This document shows positions 1 to 8,700 of a DNA stretch of 64,000 nt, piece after piece. Where the stretch lies: contig JABWBP010000010.1 of assembly GCA_013360445.1 (NCBI GenBank), positions 101,261 to 165,260 on the forward strand, in the 5' to 3' direction. Both the position numbers and the translations under genes were made by a program. The notes beneath the pieces were generated by a model. The model worked only from the letters and a program-made list of their open reading frames with translations. It made no database searches and was not told the origin of the DNA. Numbering within the stretch: position 1 is the first letter of the stretch; each line of letters starts with the position of its first letter. This DNA comes from Calditrichaceae bacterium (GTDB lineage: Bacteria; Calditrichota; Calditrichia; RBG-13-44-9; J075).

Positions 1-146
1 AAACCGGCGTCCACGGAAACCTTTTGCAGCCGCCCCCCGAAACGGGATTTCAAGTAATCTTTGTAGGCGTTGTAGGGACGGGAGGTGCCCCAGGGGAACA
101 CCCGCGCCTTCGGTTTGGCGACTTGCAGAACATTATCTATCATCAT
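1..146 (-). CDS. Radical SAM protein, TIGR01212/YhcC-like (partial, N-terminus only)
   Basis: This is the first 48 codons of a minus-strand gene that runs off the left edge. ATG codons lie at 146 and 143, and the reading frame stays open to base 1. The visible protein contains a Tyr-Asn-x-Tyr-x-x-Tyr-Leu stretch, a Phe-Gly-x-x-x-Gln-Lys-Val block and ends at Val-Asp-Ala-Gly-Phe. That order matches the N-terminus of the TIGR01212 (YhcC) radical SAM family, where the iron-sulfur cysteines follow directly after 'GF'. Those cysteines would lie outside the window, so the [4Fe-4S] motif is not seen. The function of the family is poorly defined. The upstream 220 bases to the amylase stop hold no gene that I can see. 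Confidence 0.6.
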   Translation of the reverse strand, partial: MMIDNVLQVAKPKARVFPWGTSRPYNAYKDYLKSRFGGRLQKVSVDAG

Positions 147-367
147 GGAGAATTCCCATCTTTGCTGAACATATTTTCCGAACGTCGCGCGCCGAAAATA
201 TAGAAAATAATCCCCCCGGAGTCAATCCGCAGATTCGCCCCCGCTCGCCGGTGGATACACTCGTTAAAGGTGAAAGGGGCATTCTATTGCTGAATTTATT
301 GTTTTAGCCTTTACAAAGCGCTTTCAAACTGAAAGCTAAATGCTGAAAGCTGATAGCTGAATTATAA

Positions 368-3300
368 TCATTGCAGCAGGAGCATTTTTCGCGCCTGCAC
401 GAACGCCGGTTTTAACGGATTCGATGCCGCGGAAGCGGGCGCGCCGGGGGAGAGCGCCTGCACGCTAAGGCGGTAAATGTACACGCCGCTGGCGGCCTTT
501 TGCCCCCGCGCATCCCTGCCGTTCCAGGTTACCCGGTAGAATCCGGCCGGCTGGATTTCCGATACCAGGGTGGCGACTTTTTGCCCCAACAGGCCGTACA
601 CCGCCAATTCCACCGCCCCGGGCGCCGGAAGCTGGTAGCGGATGGCGGTTTCCGGGTTAAAGGGATTGGGGTAATTCTGCGCCAGCGCGAAGGTTTCCGG
701 CAACTGCTGTTCCGCTTTGCTGAGCTTCAGCCGCTTCACCCGGGGATCGCGGATCTGCACCGTTGCCCCATCGTTGAGCGCGTGTTCCGCAAGCTCCTGC
801 CCATCGGCCATCTCTTTTAGCAGGTATTTGACCGCCTCGCTCCCCTTCCCGCGGCGGAAGCGCAGGTTGAGGGGATAATGATCCGCTTGCAGCAGGATTT
901 CCGCCTCGCCGGCGCTGCTCAGGCGGGTATGGTCGCCAAAACGGGCGTCGAAAATACCCGCCGGGGGCAACGGGGGCAGTTCAAAAGAGGAACGCCCGGC
1001 TGCGGTTTGCGGATTGCTTCCGAAGTAGAGGGTCTGCCCGGCGCCCCCCGCGTCGCGGATCTCCAGGGCGCTGAAGCCGGGGAGATCTGCCAAAGCGGGG
1101 ATTTGCCCCGGCGAGGCTTTTGCCTGCCCCGCCGCGCAGGGAACCGTGATGGTTCCCGGGGCGCTCGCCTTGATCCAATACCCTTTCCCCGCTTCCAGAA
1201 CCGCGGCGGAGAAGTACGCCCCGTTGAAACCGAAGAGAGTGTTGGGAACGATGATATTCCCGGGATCGAGCACGCCGGCCAGCGGCGCGTCGCAGGAAGG
1301 CCCGCTGATCAAATTCCAGCCGGCGTTCAGGGCGATCTCGCAGCTTTGCAGGGCCTGGCCGGCGATGGCGGGAGAGGCGGCCGCGGGAAAGCGCAGCCAG
1401 TAACCCTTGCCGGTATCCAGCGCGGTCTGCTGAACGTAGGTATTATCGAACCAGAACAGAGTTCCGGGGATATGGGTAGGGAAGAGCGCGCTCACCGAAG
1501 GATCGCTCACCTGCGCCGGCAAACCCAGCAGGTTCCAGCCCTCCTGAACGCTCACCACGAACTCTTCTAACAACGCCCCCTGCACCCACACCGAATAGCT
1601 GCGCGGCGGCAGGGAGATATCGACCTCCCCGTTGGGGTTCACCACCGCGTACAACGCACCGGAATTGCCCAGCACGTCGGTAAGGGTATCGCCGGGGGCA
1701 AGGTTCATGGAAGCGACGTTCACCCCGTGCGCCATTTGCAGCGGCTCCCCGGCGTAGTTGATCGCCGCCAGCACGTCGCGCCCGGTGGGAGCGCCGCTGA
1801 GCTGATAGAAGAGGGTGGTGTGATCGTACCCGGAGGTAAAATTTTGCGCGTAGGGAGTGCCGAAACGGCTGAGATAATCCCGCTGCGTCGCCCCGAAAAT
1901 ATAATTTTTGTGCGCTTCGATCAAGCGGTCGATGGGATATTGCAATCCCTTGTGATAATAATCGTCGTAAAACACGCAGGGCAGGCCGGCCTGGTTGTTG
2001 GTGAGAATGTAGGCGTAGGCAAGGATAGGATCCGTCTCCACCGGCTGGCCGGGATCGCGGAAATCGTGATTGTTCACGAAAGTAACCACGTTGAAGCCGC
2101 TGGCGCCCTGGGCGTCCACCAGGCCGGCGTTGAAGACGTTGCGCGCGTCGTAGCCGAACTGGTCCGAGGCGGCTTCGAGAGCAAAGCGCAGGGAGAAATC
2201 GAACACCCGGGGGGAAATCGCCGCTTTGGTGTCGGCGTCCATGTTCGCCAGCACGTTGTCGATCCACTGCTTGAGCAAAAAGGGATTCCCGTCGAAGAAC
2301 TCCCCCACCACCAGGCCGGGATCGATGTTCTGGTCGTGCAGGAAATCCAGCAAATCGCCCACAAAATCCGGCGGGAAGTGTTTCACCGCATCCATGCGGA
2401 ATCCCCGCATCCCCGCGTCTTCCCACAGCCAGCGGCTCCAATCGAACAGCACGTCGCGGGTGCTCTGCACGTTCTGGTCGTAATCATAGAAGAAATACAT
2501 TGCGTCCCAGTCCCCCGCCAGTTGGGTGGGATTGCCGTTGGGCTTGAAATCCAAGTAATTCATGGCCCCCTGGCCGCTGGGAAGGTTCTGGAAATCGGTG
2601 TAGGTTTGATAGGCGATGCTGCTCTCGATATTTCCGGGGACGCCGGTATAATACAACTCCGCCACGGTATGGTCGGAATAGTCGCCCAGGCCGTTTACGC
2701 TGCGGTTGTTCAAGTAGATGAAAATGGTATCCCCCGCGGGATCGAAATCATCCGCGCCCAATGCCAGGGCGAATTCGTCGATGCGGCAGCCCAGGGCGTC
2801 GATGTTGGCGAGCATGTCCACTCCCAGGTGGATGCTGTCAGGCGGCTCGCCGCAGCCCCCGCCGCCGTTCGGCTCGCTTTCCACCTCCGGCGGCAGCCCC
2901 TGGAAGCCCACGGTGTTGGTTTGCAGGTACACCTTGTAGGGTTTATCGAAGAAGTTGGGATGCTCCGATTTGGAGGCGATCTTGAAATAGTACGTTCCCG
3001 CTCCCCGCCCGCTGCTCCCCCCCACCGGCAACACCAGCCGGAAGCGGTCCGAGGGATAGGGCTGGTCGCCGTTCTGGATTTTGCTGAAATTCATATTGCG
3101 AACCCAGCCCGCCACCGCGGGATTATCCTCCGCCCGGCCGCCGTTGCGGTGATTATAGACCAGGTCCGCCGCCGCCGCCAGGCCGAGATTGTTCAGCTCC
3201 GCGACCAGGGCGTCCAGCGCCGCCCGGCTTCCGAAGCCGGTGGGACCCTGCCCGAATTCGCCTAAGTCGAATAGATCCTGGGGATCGTAGCCGTTGCTGA

Positions 3301-3532
3301 GAGCGCCGCCGCTGGCGCGGGAGAGTGGGGGCAGCCAGATATGGGTGAATCCCGTCTGCGCCAGTTCCGGCGCTTTCAGGCGCAGGGTATCGGCCCACAC
3401 CGCTCCCTGGGCGGTTTTGGGATAATCCCAGTACCAGCCCTGGAAGAGGAAATCCTGCCCCAAAGCGCTGGCCGGGAGAATCGAACCAACGATCATAAGC
3501 GCTCGAATCGCCTGTCGAAAAGCCATGTTCAT
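368..3532 (-). CDS. Secreted GH13 alpha-amylase with type IX secretion sorting domain
   Basis: It should hydrolyse alpha-1,4-glucans outside the cell. An N-terminal signal peptide ends near 'ALGQD'. The GH13 barrel carries the expected triad: nucleophile Asp in GFRMDAVKH (about residue 380), acid/base Glu in VVGEFF (about 409) and the transition-state Asp in FVNNHD (about 487). A long insert (about 165-310, glycine- and acidic-rich) interrupts the early barrel. After the barrel come two copies of a module that starts GWNL and ends GKGYW (about 660 and 740), then a C-terminal sorting domain with QNYPNPFNPET, implying type IX export. I chose the ATG at 3532 because GAGG lies about 9 bases upstream; the ATG at 3547 has no ribosome-binding site. 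At about 1050 residues it is much longer than a simple amylase because of the C-terminal modules. Confidence 0.9.
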   Translation of the reverse strand: MNMAFRQAIRALMIVGSILPASALGQDFLFQGWYWDYPKTAQGAVWADTLRLKAPELAQTGFTHIWLPPLSRASGGALSNGYDPQDLFDLGEFGQGPTGFGSRAALDALVAELNNLGLAAAADLVYNHRNGGRAEDNPAVAGWVRNMNFSKIQNGDQPYPSDRFRLVLPVGGSSGRGAGTYYFKIASKSEHPNFFDKPYKVYLQTNTVGFQGLPPEVESEPNGGGGCGEPPDSIHLGVDMLANIDALGCRIDEFALALGADDFDPAGDTIFIYLNNRSVNGLGDYSDHTVAELYYTGVPGNIESSIAYQTYTDFQNLPSGQGAMNYLDFKPNGNPTQLAGDWDAMYFFYDYDQNVQSTRDVLFDWSRWLWEDAGMRGFRMDAVKHFPPDFVGDLLDFLHDQNIDPGLVVGEFFDGNPFLLKQWIDNVLANMDADTKAAISPRVFDFSLRFALEAASDQFGYDARNVFNAGLVDAQGASGFNVVTFVNNHDFRDPGQPVETDPILAYAYILTNNQAGLPCVFYDDYYHKGLQYPIDRLIEAHKNYIFGATQRDYLSRFGTPYAQNFTSGYDHTTLFYQLSGAPTGRDVLAAINYAGEPLQMAHGVNVASMNLAPGDTLTDVLGNSGALYAVVNPNGEVDISLPPRSYSVWVQGALLEEFVVSVQEGWNLLGLPAQVSDPSVSALFPTHIPGTLFWFDNTYVQQTALDTGKGYWLRFPAAASPAIAGQALQSCEIALNAGWNLISGPSCDAPLAGVLDPGNIIVPNTLFGFNGAYFSAAVLEAGKGYWIKASAPGTITVPCAAGQAKASPGQIPALADLPGFSALEIRDAGGAGQTLYFGSNPQTAAGRSSFELPPLPPAGIFDARFGDHTRLSSAGEAEILLQADHYPLNLRFRRGKGSEAVKYLLKEMADGQELAEHALNDGATVQIRDPRVKRLKLSKAEQQLPETFALAQNYPNPFNPETAIRYQLPAPGAVELAVYGLLGQKVATLVSEIQPAGFYRVTWNGRDARGQKAASGVYIYRLSVQALSPGAPASAASNPLKPAFVQARKMLLLQ

Positions 3533-3570
3533 AACGGGTATCCTCATGGATCGATTAAGAATAACTTTGG

Positions 3571-3691
3571 TAACTATTCAGGCGTTTTGCCACAGAGGCC
3601 ACAGAGAGCACAGAGACATAAAAAAATTCCTAATCAAATCACAAATACAGGGATATAAGGCTCTACTGTGGTCTCTGTGGCTGAATAGTAA
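3571..3691. repeat. Intergenic inverted repeat built from CACAGAG words
   Basis: The left arm at about 3571-3616 (AACTATTCAG, then repeated CACAGAG) pairs with the right arm at about 3665-3691 (CTGTGGTCTCTGTGG, then CTGAATAG). It lies between the amylase start and the end of the SctV-like gene. It could fold into a long cruciform or an RNA hairpin and may end transcription of the gene pair to its right, which reads toward it. No protein coding is visible. Confidence 0.6.
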
Positions 3692-3744
3692 CTAACTTTG
3701 TTAATTTCAACATGGAGGAGTGCAAAATTTGTTTTGCACTGCCA

Positions 3745-5610
3745 TCACGCTTCCGTCCAAGATATCCGGGCCACCGGGGTGATGTTGGTGCTGGGCGAAA
3801 GCTCGTCGTAAGATAGCACCGCCAGGCCCGGAAACTCCCGCTCCAGGAGATCGCGCACCCGTTTTCGAATGCAAGCGATGGTCAAAATGGCCGGAAGGGG
3901 ATAGCCGGGGGTCTGGGGCAGCAGCGCCAGCTCCGAGCGGATCCCCTGGCGTAGATTTTCGATCTCCCCCGCGTTTAGCGGTTTCTTGCCGCGGTCGCCG
4001 TTCTCGAAAGTGAGGTGCTCCACCAGGCGGGTTTCCCACTGCGTATCCAGCAGATAGACGTTGAGGGTGCTTTGCCAGCGCCCGTAGGTGTATTTGTGGC
4101 TGAGGTACTGGCGCAGGCCGGAGCGGGCGAACTGCGCCAGATGCTCCCGCCCCGGCGTTTTTCCGGTTCCGATGTCCGGGTGCAGCGCCAGGGAATCGTC
4201 GAAAATGATGTATTTGGCGGGATCGGTTACCACGGCCTGGTAGTGCAGCAGGCGCTCCAAAATGCTGCGCAGATCCCGCACCGACAACCCCTCCGCCAAC
4301 AAATCCCGCACCACCCCGGCCAATCGGGCGGGGGAATAGCGTTCCAGCGCCGCGGAAATGATCTCCGGAAACGCCTGGTCGAGCAGGGCCAGGTCGTATT
4401 CCAGGGTTTCTTTGTCGATCAAACAGGCGGCATGGCGGCGCACTTCCGCAGCCAGCGCCAACACGATGTAACCCACTTCGTCCCACACCGTCAGGCCCTC
4501 TGCTTCCAATTTCTGGCGCTGTGCGGCGCCGGCAAGGCTGTTTTCACGCCGGTTGGCGGGGTTGAGCGCCGGCGCCGCCCCGGCCAGGCCGTAATCCGCC
4601 AGGCGGGCAGGGGTCTCATTCACCAGAATTTGCCCCGGCTCCAGGCCGGGGCAGGGATGCGAGCGCAGATGGTTGATGCGAATGGCAAATGCCCTGGGCG
4701 GCAAGGTTTTGTCGGCCACGAAGCGCACCCCCGGCGAGCGCACCCCTAACTCGTAGAACATCCCGTCGGAAAAAAGGGTGAAGGTCTCCCGCAGCCGGGG
4801 ATCGGCCTGCTCACTCCACACCGAGAGCGCCTCCGGGGCGGCTGTTCCGGCGGATTTGGGGGGCGCGGGAAGGATCCGGCGCAGGTAATCGGGATGGATA
4901 TCGATATCGATTTTGAGCGGGCGCAAGTGCGCAATCAGCGATTCGGCGATCTCTTCATCGGAAAACCGGTTTTGCAGCGATTCACACAGCCGGCTCAAAA
5001 CCGTTTCCGTCTCGGCGATGGAAATCCGCAGCTTCAGGAGCGAGCGCAGGAGGTTGAGCAGGCGCTCCGCGCTGAATTTATCCAGCGCGGTGCAGAGCGT
5101 TTCCGGCAGCAATTGCCGGCCCAGGGCGCGGTAGGCCTGCGCATTGGTTTTCGCCAGCAGCTTCTCCGGCTGCCAGCGGATGATTTCGGTTACCAGCGCG
5201 GCTAAAAAATCCGCCAGCAGCGGAATTTCCACCGCGAAAGCAGCGGCCGGTTCTCCCCCCGCGCCGGGGGGGGAGATGACCGCGTTCAGCCAGGCCTGCG
5301 CCCCGAAAGTTAGCGGCAATTTGCCCACTTCCCCCACCCCTAAGGCTTCCCATAACGGGCGAATCAGTTCCTCCGGGTAGGAGAGCAGTTGGTTGTGCAG
5401 GCGGATTTGCAAGGGTTTCCCGGCCGAGCCGCTTTTCAGGGTAATCGCCGGCTCGCCGGGGATACCCAATTCCGCGGCCATCGCGCCAACCTCCTCCTCT
5501 AAGCGGGAGAGAAGCGGGCCGGAAAAATTCATTTCCTTTGCCAGCAGCGTGTTCAACTCCTCGCAAAGCTCGATCTTCAAGGCAATTTTAGGGGGCGCCG
5601 GGTGGTTCAT
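3745..5610 (-). CDS. Soluble SctV/FlhA (FHIPEP)-like cytoplasmic-domain protein
   Basis: The protein (621 residues) lacks any membrane segment but aligns by eye with the cytoplasmic half of type III export gate proteins. Landmarks are ELGVRSPGVRF (about 288) and FAIRINHL (about 310), typical of SctV; then VWDEVGYIVLALAAEVRRHA (about 375-395); GLSVRDLRSILERLL (about 440); and LLEREFPGLAVLSYDEL near the C-terminus (about 590). The first half (residues 10-240) seems to hold a weaker second copy, with LADFLAALVTEII (about 135) and ISIAETETVLSRL (about 200). Normal FlhA/SctV is about 690 residues with seven or eight N-terminal helices, which are absent here. It lies 103 bases after a gene whose product ends in the same domain, so they probably form an operon. 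No other type III secretion gene is present. A role as docking or ring-forming adaptor is inference. Confidence 0.75.
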   Translation of the reverse strand: MNHPAPPKIALKIELCEELNTLLAKEMNFSGPLLSRLEEEVGAMAAELGIPGEPAITLKSGSAGKPLQIRLHNQLLSYPEELIRPLWEALGVGEVGKLPLTFGAQAWLNAVISPPGAGGEPAAAFAVEIPLLADFLAALVTEIIRWQPEKLLAKTNAQAYRALGRQLLPETLCTALDKFSAERLLNLLRSLLKLRISIAETETVLSRLCESLQNRFSDEEIAESLIAHLRPLKIDIDIHPDYLRRILPAPPKSAGTAAPEALSVWSEQADPRLRETFTLFSDGMFYELGVRSPGVRFVADKTLPPRAFAIRINHLRSHPCPGLEPGQILVNETPARLADYGLAGAAPALNPANRRENSLAGAAQRQKLEAEGLTVWDEVGYIVLALAAEVRRHAACLIDKETLEYDLALLDQAFPEIISAALERYSPARLAGVVRDLLAEGLSVRDLRSILERLLHYQAVVTDPAKYIIFDDSLALHPDIGTGKTPGREHLAQFARSGLRQYLSHKYTYGRWQSTLNVYLLDTQWETRLVEHLTFENGDRGKKPLNAGEIENLRQGIRSELALLPQTPGYPLPAILTIACIRKRVRDLLEREFPGLAVLSYDELSPSTNITPVARISWTEA

Positions 5611-5713
5611 ATCGGGTGCGTTATCTTTGTGTTAAAGTGCGTAGTAGTTCTGTTGCTGCCTTGCGTGAAGGTGATATGGATTACGCTAGTTCTGATCCCA
5701 TACGCATCACGTT

Positions 5714-8700
5714 TCACCCATCACGTTTCAACTCAATCCTCCCGCCGATGCGCTTGCGCCACTCCGGTTTCAGTTCCGGGAAGGAGAGGATACGCACCCG
5801 GGGGAATTCGATCTCCAAGAGCCGGCGCAGGTAGAAGCGAAGACCTTCGCCGCGAGTGACGAGCACGGTTTTCCATTGCGGCTGCCCTTGCAGCGCTTCC
5901 CGAACCGCGCTGAGCAGGTTCTGGGTGGGCAGCGGCTCCAGGGCTAAAAAGGTTCTGCCGCCGGATTGCCGGAGGTTCTGCGCTATCTCTTGCTCGAATT
6001 CCGCGGAAAGCTCCCAAAAGCGGTTGCCCGGTTCGTTGCCGGGCAACTTGTCGCGCAGGGCCAGCCGCGCCGCTTCTACCGCGGGAACCACGTCCTCCCG
6101 GTCGGCAGCGTGGCGCTGGAAAACTTCCGACAACAGCGCCAGATCGGATACCGGCGCGCCCTCTTTTGCCAGCCAGTGCAGCATTTCCGTGAAACGGTTT
6201 TTCGCCTCCCGCTGCGGCAGGCGCTGCGTGATCAGCTCGCGCCGCGGGACGGCTTCCTGGCCGGCTTCTTCCTGCCAGATCGCCAGCATGTCCCCGGTTT
6301 TTTGGGCGTCTAAAAAAGCGCCGATATGCTCGTAAATCACCGCCTCCAGATGGTAAGCCATGTACTCGAAGCCGTCCCAGGTATCCGCGGCGGCAAGGCC
6401 GATTTTTTCCAGGAGCGGTTCGGGAATCCAGGCGCCGCTCATCTCCCCGCTGAGGGGGTCGTAAGCCGGCTGCACGGCCATTTTCTGCCCGCTCGCCAGA
6501 CCGGGAAAGCGCTGGTATTGCGGCAAAAACCGCTTGCCCGGCTCCACCGCGCCTAACACGATGGGCACTTCCATGATCATGATAATGTAGCTGTTGGGGG
6601 CCATGCCGGAGTTGCTCAGCCGCCCGCGCAATCCCGGCGCTTTCAACCCAAGTTTTTCCTGAATGCGCTGCTGCGCGTTGGGGTAGTGGATTTTGAAGAG
6701 CGGGTGATCATCCCCATACGCCGGCGCGGGAAGAGAGAACAGCCCCGCTTCTACTTCGATGGCGATGGGGGTGACCACCGGGAGCAGCGAAGCGGAAGAA
6801 GCGGCGTTGGGAGCGGCGCGCGGATGGCGGCGGATGAGGGGGTATTTCTCCCGCACCAGGGTAAGGCGGGCGGTTTTGGCGTCCGCGGCCGCGGTTTGAT
6901 CCCCGCGCCCGGCAAAGTAAATTTCCCGGCCATTCAACCAGTTTTTCAGCAGATAGTAACTTTCCCCCTCGCCGGTATGGGGCAGAATTTCCTGCACGAT
7001 CCTGCCGAACGGCGCGGCGGCGCCCTCCCCGCCCTCCGGCGCCATCTTCTCGAACTCCTCCAGCGCCTCCCGGCGCTCTCCCATGATCCAGAGCAGGCTG
7101 CCGCACTGCAGATGGTAATCCGCGCGGCTTTGTTCCGCATACTTTTCATCGAGCCGCAAGGCCCGGCGATATAATTTCAGGCTATCCTCCCAGCGCTCCA
7201 GGGATTTCAAACTTCCGGCTAACTTCAGCAGCACCCGCGCGTCCGGGGCTTCTTCGCACAGCTTCCACACTTGCAGGGCGCTCTCCTTCAGCCCCAGGCC
7301 GTTCAGTTTTTCCCCGATCCAGTAATAGAAATAGCCGGAGCGGTTGCGCTCCCGCGCCGCTTCGATCAAAAAATCTTTCGCTTCTTTGAACCTGACCCCG
7401 CGGTATTCCGGCAAGCCTTCCCGCCCGGCGGAGAAGGCCTGGTCATAGAGCACGTAATTCAAAGCCCAGTGGGGATAGAAATACTCCAGCGCCCAGTTTT
7501 CCCCTAAATAGAAGATGTCACGGTTGAAACGCCGGTAATTCAGCAGATCCCGGTGGCGGGGATGGCGGAGCAATTGGCGCCAGGCGGGATTTTTGAGCAG
7601 TTCCCGGTACTCTTTGCTGCGAAAATACAGCTCCCGATGGCGGTTGCCGCGCAGCAGCGCGAAAAACTGCGGATTCTCTAACAGCCGGGAATAGAGGGGG
7701 GATTTCTTCAATTCCCCGTATGCGGCGTCCTGGAGCAGGGTTTCGTCTAAGGATTTCTTCAAATCGTCGCGCAGCTCGAACAGTTCCGTGGGCCAGAAGC
7801 GCTCCTGGATTTGGGAAAATAGCGCCGTTGCCTCGGCCTGTTTCCGGGCGCGGAAAACCACTCCTAAGTAGTGCAGGGTATGGATGTGCAGGTCTTTAAG
7901 CTCCTTTTCCCAGCGGATGGCCGGTTGCGCGGCCAGCCCGGCCAGGTTGAAACGCTGGCGGCCGTTTTCGCGAACCCACAGGAGGCGGTGCGGCAGCAAG
8001 CTTTCCAGCACTTCCAACGCTTCGCCGGCCAGCCCCTCGCTCTCCCGGTGGCATTGCCCGGCGTCGGCCTGGTGCTGCGCCAGGGCTTCCTGAGCGCGGC
8101 GAATCTCTTCATCACCGGCCTCGATCTGCTCTTCCAGGGTCTTGAGCAGTTTTTCTTCCGGGGTTTCGCCTTCCGGCAGGCTGGAAAATCCGCTCCCCGG
8201 GAAGCGGTGGGCGGGCGCCTGCGCGACGTTTGCGGAAACCGGCAAACCTGAAGGCCGCACGTTCCGCAGCAAATCCGCGCCTTGCTGCGGCTCCGGCTCC
8301 CCGGCCATAGAAACCGCCCGCTCCGGCATACGTCTCTCCCGCCGCCGGGCGATCTTTTCCCGCAGTTCCCGCGCCTCCTGGCGCAGCTTTTCGGATTCCC
8401 CCTGCAAGCGCCGGATTTCCTGCTCCTTTTCCCCGGCTAACCGCTGCTGCTCCCCGGCGTCGTTCTCCTTTTTTTCGGCTAAGCGGGCGTTCACTTCCGC
8501 CAGGGCCAATTTGCCGTCCGGCCAGTGCGGCTCCAGCGCCCGCACTTGCAGCAGGTGGGTTTTGGCGGGTTCGTAATCCCATTTCCACTTGTGGATTTGG
8601 TGCAGGTTGAAAAAGGAGATCACGAAGGCGGGATTCAACTGCACCGCCCGCTCATAAGCCTCCCGCGCCTGCTCGAACATGCGCTCGTCCCCGTCGCGGC

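Noticed and set aside
500..3265. Long plus-strand open frames opposite the amylase gene
   Set aside because: They are mirror frames of a GC-rich gene; they lack ribosome-binding sites and any recognisable domain.
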